Assembly: GCA_012511095.1 (NCBI GenBank)
Contig: JAAZGT010000171.1
Span: 1-5,171 of the forward strand
Source of the DNA: Alcaligenaceae bacterium
GTDB lineage: Bacteria; Pseudomonadota; Gammaproteobacteria; Burkholderiales; Burkholderiaceae_B
Direction of reading: 5' to 3'
Length of the DNA stretch: 5,171 bases
Below are positions 1 to 5,073 of the stretch, piece after piece. Each line of letters begins with the position of its first letter. Position 1 is the first letter of the stretch. The notes beneath the pieces were generated by a model. It made no database searches, had not been told where the DNA came from, and was given only the letters and a program-made list of their open reading frames with translations. Both the position numbers and the translations under genes were made by a program.

Positions 1-965
1 CCTAAGTTAGGGTCGCTTGCAAAAAACGCGGTTTTAACCAAAGGAGAGTGTGCCACGGCATAAGCTACTTTTAAGGCTTCCTCTTGAGTTTTGGCAGACT
101 CAACTTGCACCGTAATAAACTTGGTTGCACCCTCGGCATCACGTACAATTTTCTGTGCTAAATCAATGGCAATCTCGGTCAAGGCATCAACAAAGACGTG
201 ATAACTTGGGCTGTCTTTGGTGATCTCAATGCCACTTTGACCAGTGGCTGCGATGATAAAGGAGTCATTAGTTGAGGTGTCACCATCGATGGTGATGCGA
301 TTAAATGATTTCTCAGTCACCTCGGTTGTGATCTGCTTAAGTAAGGGGTATTCGATTTCGGCATCGGTGCCAATAAAAGCCAACATGGTCGCCATATTAG
401 GGCGAATCATGCCTGCACCCTTGGAAATACCAGTAATGGTGACGCTGCGGCCATTGATTTCAATTTTCTTTGAGCTCACTTTAGGCACAGTATCAGTGGT
501 CATAATGCTAGAAGCAGCCGGTAGCCAGTTCTGTGCATTAAGGTCGGCAACCGCTTCTGGAATTGCGGCAATTATGCGATTGACTGGTAATTGCTCAAGA
601 ATCACACCAGTAGAAAAGGGTAGGATTTGATTTTCATCGACGCCTAGCTCGGTAGCTAATGCTTGGCAACTTTGTAAAGCACGATTCATGCCATCAGAGC
701 CTGTGCCCGCATTGGCATTACCCGTATTTACTAGTAAAGCTCGAATTTCTTGATCGCATCGAAGACGCGATTCGCAAATTTGTACTGGCGCTGCACGGAA
801 ACGATTGCGTGTGAATACGCCTGCTACGCTAGTGCCGGGTGTGAATTTGAAGACGGTTAGGTCGCGATTACCTGCTTTTTTGATGCCTGCGGAAGCAATA
901 CCAATCTCAACGCCTGGTACGGCGTGGATATTTTCCGGACTTGGGGTATGAAAATTTACTGCCAC
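1..965 (-). CDS. argJ: Bifunctional ornithine acetyltransferase / N-acetylglutamate synthase, C-terminal part missing
   Basis: ArgJ moves the acetyl group from N-acetylornithine to glutamate in the cyclic, cytoplasmic arginine pathway; many members also use acetyl-CoA. About 321 codons are present, and the family is usually near 400-410 residues, so some 85 C-terminal residues lie beyond the left edge. Visible family motifs are GVFTRNRFRAAPVQ (49-62), LLVNTGNANAGTG (77-89), LPFSTGVILE (115-124), and KGAGMIRPNMATML (182-195). The last holds the Ala192-Thr193 autoproteolysis site; Thr193 would become the N-terminal nucleophile of the beta chain. TIDGDTSTND and SPLVKTAFFASDPNL follow. The start is a GTG giving MAVNFHTPSP, chosen because related ArgJ proteins begin MAVN and a weak GGGAA lies 5 bases upstream. 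The frame stays open further upstream but has no ATG. It is separated from hemL by a hairpin and 171 bp, so it is probably transcribed on its own. The identification is very secure; the start is likely. Confidence 0.96.
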   Translation of the reverse strand, partial: MAVNFHTPSPENIHAVPGVEIGIASAGIKKAGNRDLTVFKFTPGTSVAGVFTRNRFRAAPVQICESRLRCDQEIRALLVNTGNANAGTGSDGMNRALQSCQALATELGVDENQILPFSTGVILEQLPVNRIIAAIPEAVADLNAQNWLPAASSIMTTDTVPKVSSKKIEINGRSVTITGISKGAGMIRPNMATMLAFIGTDAEIEYPLLKQITTEVTEKSFNRITIDGDTSTNDSFIIAATGQSGIEITKDSPSYHVFVDALTEIAIDLAQKIVRDAEGATKFITVQVESAKTQEEALKVAYAVAHSPLVKTAFFASDPNL

Positions 966-1001
966 TGAGTTTCCCGTAAAGATATCAAAGAAAAATGGAT
1001 T

Positions 1002-1022
1002 GGTGCACAAACTACGTGCACC
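1002..1022. repeat. Perfect 7-bp inverted repeat in the argJ leader
   Basis: The arms GGTGCAC (1002-1008) and GTGCACC (1016-1022) are perfect reverse complements around a 7-base spacer. The arms are GC-rich within an AT-rich region and lie 37 bp upstream of the argJ start. If transcription begins near 1032, as the TACAAT candidate suggests, the repeat would form a hairpin in the 5' untranslated RNA. It could equally be a protein-binding site in DNA. No T-run follows on the argJ strand close enough to make it a convincing intrinsic terminator. Confidence 0.5.
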
Positions 1023-1071
1023 GTCTATTTATATTTTAATTGTATCTTAATTTTTATAGTCCCTAATTTTG

Positions 1072-1086
1072 ACAAGGTGATCTTGT
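1072..1086. repeat. Operator-like 15-bp palindrome upstream of argJ
   Basis: ACAAG (1072-1076) and CTTGT (1082-1086) are reverse complements around GTGAT. Counting the inner positions, 6 of 7 base pairs match about the centre at 1079. The site overlaps the minus-strand TTGTCA hexamer at 1075-1070. Its size and symmetry fit a dimeric regulator site, but it matches no operator I can name, and a short palindrome like this can occur by chance in AT-rich DNA. Confidence 0.3.
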
Positions 1087-1103
1087 AAATAAACCTAGGG
1101 TTA

Positions 1104-1127
1104 ACACGGGTTTTTTAAAACCCGTGT
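1104..1127 (-). terminator. Hairpin after hemL, probable terminator
   Basis: A perfect inverted repeat starts 9 bp past the hemL stop codon. On the plus strand ACACGGGTTTT (1104-1114) pairs with AAAACCCGTGT (1117-1127); the innermost pairs would open to make a loop of about four or more bases. The outer seven pairs, ACACGGG with CCCGTGT, are GC-rich and strong. On the hemL strand the stem is followed by TAACCCTAGG rather than a clean T-run, so it is not a textbook intrinsic terminator. It could also stabilise the 3' end or depend on Rho. Its placement directly after hemL and before argJ supports a terminating role. Confidence 0.65.
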
Positions 1128-1136
1128 CGACTTAAA

Positions 1137-2423
1137 TTAAAGTTTGATTTTCTCGAAGCTAGCGCGAGCAGCTTTAATAGTCTCTTCAATCACATCATCG
1201 TTATGAGCGGCTGAAATAAAGCCCGCTTCAAAAGCTGATGGAGCTAAGTGCACGCCATTATCAAGCATGTGATGGAAGAATTGATTAAAGGCATCTAAGT
1301 TGCTCTTAGAGACTTCGGCAAAATTAGTAGGAATATTTTCAGTGAAGTAAATACCAAACATACCACCAGCCGAATCAGCACAAAAGCTGACGCCCGCTTT
1401 TTTTGCTGCATCGGTAAAACCGTCGAGCATTTTTTGTAATTGAGCATTTAGATTTTCATAAAAACCCTCACGAGAAATAATCTCTAGTGTTTTTAAGCCT
1501 GCAGCTACTGATACTGGGTTACCTGATAAGGTACCCGCTTGGTACACAGTGCCTAATGGGGCGATATGCTCCATGATATCAGCGCGACCACCAAAAGCAC
1601 CAACTGGCATACCACCACCGATAACCTTGCCTAAGGTACAAAGATCAGGCGTCACACCACTGATGCCATAAACCCCTTTAGGGCCAGCGCGGAAACCAGT
1701 CATCACCTCATCGAAAATGAGAATGGTGCCGTACTCATCACATAAAGCACGTAAACCCTCTAAGAAACCAGGCTGCGCTTTGATCAGGTTCATATTACCC
1801 GCATAAGGTTCAACAATAATACAAGCGATGTCTTTAGGATGAGCTTCAAAGGCCTCACGTACTGAGTCTAGATTATTAAACTCAAGTACTAAGGTGTCTT
1901 TAACGAAGTCCGCAGGTACCCCAGCTGATGATGGATTACCAAAGGTCAATAAACCAGAGCCCGCCTTAACTAATAAGCTATCAGAGTGACCGTGGTAGCA
2001 ACCCTCAAATTTAATAATCTTGTTGCGGTTGGTGGCACCTCGCGCTAAGCGAATGGCGCTCATGGTGGCTTCGGTACCAGAGCTTACTAGACGTACTTTC
2101 TCGATTACTGGTAGTAACTCGGTGATTTTCTCGGCTAAGACAATTTCAGACTCGGTTGGTGCACCATAAGATAAACCAAGAGTGGCTGCTTGTTGTACTG
2201 CTTCAACTACCTCAGGGTGTGCGTGACCCACAATGGCCGGACCCCATGAACCTAGGTAGTCAATATAACGTGTGCCCTCAGCATCCCACATATAAGGACC
2301 CTCGGCTTTGGCGATAAAACGAGGGATGCCGCCAACAGATTTAAATGCACGTACAGGTGAGTTAACGCCGCCAGGAATCGTTAAACAGGCGCGTTCGTAT
2401 AAAGCTTTATTCGTTGTTGTCAT
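1137..2423 (-). CDS. hemL: Glutamate-1-semialdehyde 2,1-aminomutase
   Basis: HemL is a PLP enzyme that converts glutamate-1-semialdehyde to 5-aminolevulinate, the last step of the C5 route into heme and other tetrapyrroles, in the cytoplasm. The 428 residues match the usual length of about 427. Visible landmarks are IPGGVNSPVRAF near the N-terminus, SSGTEATMSAIRLAR (114-128) in the cofactor phosphate-binding region, CYHGHSD (142-148), the cofactor aspartate in FDEVMTGFR (237-245), and LGKVIGGGMPVGAFGG, whose Lys266 is the expected Schiff-base lysine (Lys265 in E. coli). GTVYQAGTLSGNP follows. The ATG at 2423 is preferred because AGG lies 7 bases upstream; an in-frame TTG codon directly before it adds one residue and is the less likely start. 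It follows thiE by 21 bp on the same strand, so co-transcription is likely, and a hairpin follows its stop codon. It is complete, with no missing key residue. Confidence 0.98.
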   Translation of the reverse strand: MTTTNKALYERACLTIPGGVNSPVRAFKSVGGIPRFIAKAEGPYMWDAEGTRYIDYLGSWGPAIVGHAHPEVVEAVQQAATLGLSYGAPTESEIVLAEKITELLPVIEKVRLVSSGTEATMSAIRLARGATNRNKIIKFEGCYHGHSDSLLVKAGSGLLTFGNPSSAGVPADFVKDTLVLEFNNLDSVREAFEAHPKDIACIIVEPYAGNMNLIKAQPGFLEGLRALCDEYGTILIFDEVMTGFRAGPKGVYGISGVTPDLCTLGKVIGGGMPVGAFGGRADIMEHIAPLGTVYQAGTLSGNPVSVAAGLKTLEIISREGFYENLNAQLQKMLDGFTDAAKKAGVSFCADSAGGMFGIYFTENIPTNFAEVSKSNLDAFNQFFHHMLDNGVHLAPSAFEAGFISAAHNDDVIEETIKAARASFEKIKL

Positions 2424-2444
2424 CAAGATGCCTATTAAAATAAT

Positions 2445-3116
2445 TTAAATTTGAAATAAGTTACTAAGAGATTGAGCTGTGTTTTGAATATCATCAGACT
2501 CGAATAATCCGGTTATTACAGCGATACTATCAGCGCCTGCCTCAACTACGGAGGCTGCATTGTGCTGATCGATGCCGCCAATGCCGACTAAAGCAGGGCG
2601 CGTATCGTCTGACAAATTGAGTTTTTGCATATATGCTTTGGCTTCGGCAAATAAAGAAAGTGGGGCTGCGACTGCATCGGGTTTGACCTCAGATGAGAAA
2701 AGAGCACCAAAGGCCACATAAGCCACACCCTGATCAATGAATTGCTTAGCCAGTTCTATATCATTGTAGCAACTTACGCCAATTAATAAATCCTGTGCTT
2801 GGGCTTGGCAAGCGCTACGTATGTCAGCGACTGTACCGTCATCGCGACCAATATGTACCCCATCGGCACGACAGTCTAAAGCCAATTGCACTGAATCATT
2901 TACAAAAAACTGACAATCATATTGGTGACAAATGTCTTTAGCGACCAAAGCGATGGGCAATGCATCAGCTGCTGAGAGGGATTTTTGGCGCCATTGTAAA
3001 ATACGCATACCACCTTGGCAGGCTTTTTCGATAGCATTTAAAAGCTGGTTTTTATCATCCCATTGGGGGGTGATACCATAAAGGCCTCTAGCAAAGGTTA
3101 TATTTGATTGTGTCAT
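2445..3116 (-). CDS. thiE: Thiamine phosphate synthase
   Basis: ThiE joins the pyrimidine HMP-PP to the thiazole phosphate to give thiamine monophosphate. It is a cytoplasmic TIM-barrel enzyme. The 223 residues fit the family (about 205-225). Landmarks in order are GLYGITP (11-17), QWRQKS (41-46, a variant of the usual QLR-K motif at the pyrophosphate site), FVNDS (71-75, the NDR-like motif), DGVHIGRDD (85-93), IGVSCYN (112-118), YVAFGALFSSEVKPDA (133-148, the G-P-x-F-x-T-x-x-K loop), GIGGI (178-182), and ADSIAVITGLF (195-205). The usual T of the phosphate loop is Ser here, a mild change. The ATG start gives an N-terminus leading straight into GLYGITP, as in relatives. No convincing Shine-Dalgarno precedes it. 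It is the first gene of a probable thiE-hemL unit and diverges from the rubredoxin operon. No TPP riboswitch was recognised upstream. Confidence 0.95.
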   Translation of the reverse strand: MTQSNITFARGLYGITPQWDDKNQLLNAIEKACQGGMRILQWRQKSLSAADALPIALVAKDICHQYDCQFFVNDSVQLALDCRADGVHIGRDDGTVADIRSACQAQAQDLLIGVSCYNDIELAKQFIDQGVAYVAFGALFSSEVKPDAVAAPLSLFAEAKAYMQKLNLSDDTRPALVGIGGIDQHNAASVVEAGADSIAVITGLFESDDIQNTAQSLSNLFQI

Positions 3117-3144
3117 AGTTTATAGGTTGAAGAAAAAAGTTGCT

Positions 3145-3175
3145 TTTAATTATCCATCATAAAGGGATAATTAAA
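3145..3175. repeat. Perfect 11-bp inverted repeat at the thiE transcription start
   Basis: TTTAATTATCC (3145-3155) and GGATAATTAAA (3165-3175) are exact reverse complements around a 9-base spacer. The right arm begins just past the best thiE -10 candidate and would cover its start site near 3170. On the minus strand a T6 run lies five bases after the repeat, but the stem is AT-rich, so a weak attenuator, a leader hairpin or a repressor operator are all possible. It lies 28 bp upstream of the thiE ATG and 68 bp upstream of the rubredoxin ATG. Confidence 0.6.
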
Positions 3176-3176
3176 G

Positions 3177-3205
3177 ATGATAACAGTACAATTAAAACCT
3201 ATTAA
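3177..3205 (-). promoter_or_regulatory. Candidate thiE promoter
   Basis: On the minus strand an extended -10 element, TGT followed by TATCAT (hexamer at 3182-3177, one mismatch to TATAAT), stands 17 bp from TTAATA (3205-3200, four of six matches to TTGACA). The predicted start is near 3170, giving a leader of roughly 54 bases before thiE. In such AT-rich DNA chance matches are common, so this is only the best-fitting candidate. Confidence 0.4.
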
Positions 3206-3243
3206 CTAATCTATATTAATTGATTTTTTCTTTATATTATTAG

Positions 3244-3408
3244 ATGAAAACTTGGATGTGTTTGGTTTGCGGTTGGGTGTATGATGAAGCAGAGGGTGCG
3301 CCCGATGAGGGTATCGCGCCCGGTACCCGCTGGGAGGATATTCCCGATGATTGGCTTTGCCCTGAGTGCGCAGCGCGCAAGGTGGATTTTGAGATGGTGG
3401 AAGTTTAA
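3244..3408 (+). CDS. rubA: Rubredoxin, 54 residues
   Basis: This is a small cytoplasmic one-electron carrier with a single iron held by four cysteines. The translation starts MKTWMCLVCGWVYDEAEG and ends in CAARKVDFEMVEV. Cys6 and Cys9 (CLVCG) form the first knuckle, Cys39 and Cys42 (CPEC) the second. EGIAPGTRWEDIPDDW between them carries the conserved rubredoxin aromatic residues, and the length is standard. The residue after Cys42 is Ala43, where the family normally has Gly. No Shine-Dalgarno is seen before the ATG. A TATATT hexamer at 3233-3238 ends five bases before it, which would allow a leaderless transcript, but no good -35 accompanies it. It is first in a tight plus-strand series and is followed by yqgE after 3 bp. 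Its redox partner cannot be told from this window. The symbol is a family name and is less certain than the identity. Confidence 0.95.
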   Translation: MKTWMCLVCGWVYDEAEGAPDEGIAPGTRWEDIPDDWLCPECAARKVDFEMVEV

Positions 3409-3411
3409 ATT

Positions 3412-4032
3412 ATGACAGCAAAAAAGCAAAACTCCCTAAGTGATGATCAGGGTTTTGGTGATTTCACTGATTTAAGCGGTCAGTTTTTATTAGCCATGCC
3501 AGGTGTTGATTCGGGCTTATTTAACGGCAGTTTAATTTATTTATTTGAGCATTCGCCAACAGGTGCTGGTGGCGTGATTATTAATCGTCCTACTGATATT
3601 GAGCTAAGCGAATTATTAGAGCGCTTTGAAATTGAGGCGCCCGATGATCTAGAAAAGCAAATGGTCTTTTTTGGTGGACCAGTACAAGCCATGCGAGGTT
3701 TTGTGCTGCATCCACCGCTGCACGATGATGATTCAGAAGCCGAAAATACAACTGACACAGGCCCTGAGCTATTAGACATTAGTAACTCTCGTGATGTCTT
3801 AGAGGATTATGTGCAAGGTAAAGGTCCAAAGCAGGCCATAGTTTGCTTTGGTTACTCTGGTTGGGGTGAGGGGCAGCTCGAGGAAGAGCTTCGAGAAAAT
3901 GTTTGGTTAAGCATTCCGGCGACCAATCATGATCTGATTTTCAAGCATCCAATTCATGATCGTTATAATGCCGCTTTAGCTATTTTAGGTATTGAGTTTA
4001 GTAGCCTCTCATCACAATTTGGCAATGCCTAA
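3412..4032 (+). CDS. yqgE: YqgE/AlgH family protein (DUF179)
   Basis: This belongs to the widely conserved YqgE/AlgH family, whose molecular function is not firmly established; the AlgH name comes from an alginate-regulation link in Pseudomonas. The 206 residues include a short N-terminal extension of about 20 residues ahead of the core. Core motifs are LSGQFLLAMPGVDSGLFNGSLIYLFEH (21-47), GAGGVIINRPTDIELSELL (51-69), FFGGPVQAMRGFVLH (86-100), SRDVLE (126-131), the FGYSGWGEGQLEEELRENVWL stretch (146-166), and FKHPIHDRYNAALAILGI (177-194). Residues 105-122 form an acidic variable loop. No signal peptide or membrane segment is seen. The ATG has GGAAG eight bases upstream, inside the end of the rubredoxin gene, which suggests coupled translation. 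The next gene, ruvX, starts 7 bp after the stop; yqgE-ruvX adjacency is common in proteobacteria and suggests a linked housekeeping role, by inference only. Confidence 0.95.
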   Translation: MTAKKQNSLSDDQGFGDFTDLSGQFLLAMPGVDSGLFNGSLIYLFEHSPTGAGGVIINRPTDIELSELLERFEIEAPDDLEKQMVFFGGPVQAMRGFVLHPPLHDDDSEAENTTDTGPELLDISNSRDVLEDYVQGKGPKQAIVCFGYSGWGEGQLEEELRENVWLSIPATNHDLIFKHPIHDRYNAALAILGIEFSSLSSQFGNA

Positions 4033-4039
4033 TTAAAGT

Positions 4040-4474
4040 ATGTCAGAAATACGCTACTTAGCCTTTGATTTTGGTTTGAAAAAAATAGGTGTTGCCATTG
4101 GCGACACCTTATTAAGGCATGCACGCCCATTAAGTGTTTTAAAGTCCGAAACTAGGCAACAGCGCTTTGCTCTGGTTGAAGCTCTATTAGAGGAGTGGCA
4201 GCCCGATCAGGTCATTGTAGGTTTACCCCTTACTCTTGAAGGCGAGGAGCAAGAAGCTTCAGCGCAAGCACGCCGTTTTGCCAACCAATTACACGGTCGT
4301 TATGGCTTAGAGGTGATTTTGGTTGAGGAGCAAAACTCCAGCATGGAAGCCCAAGATCTCATTCGTCGCTTTAAAGAATTCAATCCCAAACAAGCTCGTC
4401 GCATCGCCGATGAGGATGACGCGGTAGCCGCCGCAGTGATCTTGCAACGTCATTTAGATTCATTGCCATCTTAA
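4040..4474 (+). CDS. ruvX: RuvX/YqgF family Holliday junction resolvase-like nuclease
   Basis: RuvX/YqgF proteins have an RNase H-like fold. They have been linked to pre-16S rRNA 5'-end processing and to Holliday junction resolution. The 144 residues fit the family. LAFDFGLKKIGVAIGD (7-22) carries the first acidic residue, Asp10. VIVGLPLTLEGEEQEASAQARRFANQL (58-84) is the signature substrate-binding segment. The central motif, normally DER followed by L/Y-T/S-T/S, is EEQNSS (96-101): the catalytic Glu97 is kept but the Arg is Gln98. The C-terminal acid is Asp127 in DDAVAAAVIL (126-135). All three catalytic acids are thus present and the gene is likely active. No strong Shine-Dalgarno precedes the ATG; with a 7-bp gap after yqgE, translation is probably coupled. 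pyrR follows after a 48-bp gap containing a hairpin. Confidence 0.94.
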   Translation: MSEIRYLAFDFGLKKIGVAIGDTLLRHARPLSVLKSETRQQRFALVEALLEEWQPDQVIVGLPLTLEGEEQEASAQARRFANQLHGRYGLEVILVEEQNSSMEAQDLIRRFKEFNPKQARRIADEDDAVAAAVILQRHLDSLPS

Positions 4475-4487
4475 GTGCTAAAATACC

Positions 4488-4512
4488 GAGTTAAATAATG
4501 ATCATTTAACTC
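4488..4512 (+). repeat. Perfect 9-bp inverted repeat abutting the pyrR ribosome-binding site
   Basis: GAGTTAAAT (4488-4496) and ATTTAACTC (4504-4512) are exact reverse complements around the 7-base loop AATGATC. The right arm ends at the base directly before the pyrR Shine-Dalgarno AGGA (4513-4516), which stands 6 bases from the ATG. An overlapping palindrome, AATGATCATT (4497-4506), is also present. In RNA the stem would stack against the ribosome-binding site, so translational control of pyrR is possible. As DNA it could be an operator for an internal promoter. No T-run follows, so it is not an intrinsic terminator. Confidence 0.55.
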
Positions 4513-4522
4513 AGGAATAATC

Positions 4523-5068
4523 ATGCAAATTGGAAACCCTAAGCAACGCAGTTCGGACGAACTGCCTAAGGCCGAGGAGCTTTATCAGCGTCTAAAAGAC
4601 GGTGTGGCAGATTTAATTGCTCAGCTGCCTGCTGGTGATGTGCATCTAGTTGGTATTTACTCTGGTGGTGCTTGGCTTGCCCAGCGCCTTAAAAGAGATT
4701 TGAACATTGCAACCGAAAATGCCTTATTAAATACCAGTCTTTACCGTGACGATTTTCGTAAGATTGGTCTTCACAGTCAGAAAATGCCTAGCTCAGTGCC
4801 GTTTGACGTCAGCGATAAGCACCTAATTCTAGTCGATGATATTTTGTACACAGGTCGCAGTGTTAGAGCAGCTATGAATGAGTTATTTGATATTGGCCGC
4901 CCAGCGAGCATCGCTTTAGCTGTGCTTATCGACCGCGGTGGTCGTGAAATACCTGTGCAACCCAATGTGGTTGGTGAGGTGTTCACCTTACCTGAGAATC
5001 AACGATTTGTGCTTTCACAAGATGAGGAGCATGTCTTTGATATAGCGCTTCAAGAAATAGAGGTTTAA
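4523..5068 (+). CDS. pyrR: PyrR-type bifunctional pyrimidine regulator / uracil phosphoribosyltransferase
   Basis: PyrR is a type I phosphoribosyltransferase that makes UMP from uracil and PRPP. In Gram-positive bacteria it also binds UMP and pyr mRNA leaders to cause attenuation; whether betaproteobacterial members regulate is less clear. The 181 residues match the family. Visible motifs are LVGIYSGGAWLAQRL (42-56), NTSLYRDDFRKIG (70-82, the YRDD of PyrR proteins), the PRPP-binding LILVDDILYTGRSVRAAM (101-118), and GRPASIALAVLIDRGGREIPVQPNVVG (125-151), where DRGGRE is typical of PyrR rather than Upp. AGGA six bases before the ATG supports the start. It follows ruvX and ends 5 bp before pyrB, so it is probably co-transcribed with the first committed step of UMP synthesis. 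A hairpin lies directly before its ribosome-binding site. Confidence 0.95.
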   Translation: MQIGNPKQRSSDELPKAEELYQRLKDGVADLIAQLPAGDVHLVGIYSGGAWLAQRLKRDLNIATENALLNTSLYRDDFRKIGLHSQKMPSSVPFDVSDKHLILVDDILYTGRSVRAAMNELFDIGRPASIALAVLIDRGGREIPVQPNVVGEVFTLPENQRFVLSQDEEHVFDIALQEIEV

Positions 5069-5073
5069 TTACT

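Larger units (their letters stand above)
966..1103 (-). promoter_or_regulatory. Probable argJ promoter and leader region
   Basis: This AT-rich gap between the hairpin after hemL and the argJ GTG codon holds no credible ORF. Read on the minus strand, the best -10 candidate is TACAAT at 1044-1039. The sequence at the matching -35 distance (TTAGGG, 1066-1061) is poor. A better -35-like hexamer, TTGTCA (1075-1070), lies 25 bp from that -10, which is too far; at 17-bp spacing it would face only a weak AATTAA. The exact promoter is therefore unresolved, although one is expected here because of the upstream hairpin. Two inverted repeats in this region are listed separately. Confidence 0.45.

Noticed and set aside
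244..630. Open reading frame of 128 codons on the plus strand
   Set aside because: It lies wholly antisense to argJ, whose minus-strand translation shows clear conserved ArgJ motifs; the plus-strand product resembles nothing I recognise.
2424..2426. TTG as the hemL start codon, one codon before the ATG
   Set aside because: The ATG has AGG at a 7-base spacing and is the stronger start codon; the TTG would leave only 4 bases.
3117..3176. TPP riboswitch upstream of thiE
   Set aside because: The leader is too short and AT-rich, and I do not see the conserved CTGAGA and downstream thi-box elements. The GGATAA in the inverted repeat is not enough.
3232..3429. Open reading frame of 65 codons on the minus strand
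   Set aside because: It is antisense to the rubredoxin gene, which has all four iron-binding cysteines in the plus frame.
3537..3779. Serine-rich open reading frame on the minus strand
   Set aside because: It is antisense to yqgE; the Ser/Cys-rich low-complexity product is typical of a shadow frame.
4488..4512. Intrinsic terminator between ruvX and pyrR
   Set aside because: The stem is AT-rich and is followed by the pyrR Shine-Dalgarno, not a T-run.
4777..4986. Open reading frame of 69 codons on the minus strand
   Set aside because: It is antisense to the PRPP-binding and C-terminal region of pyrR and has no family features.
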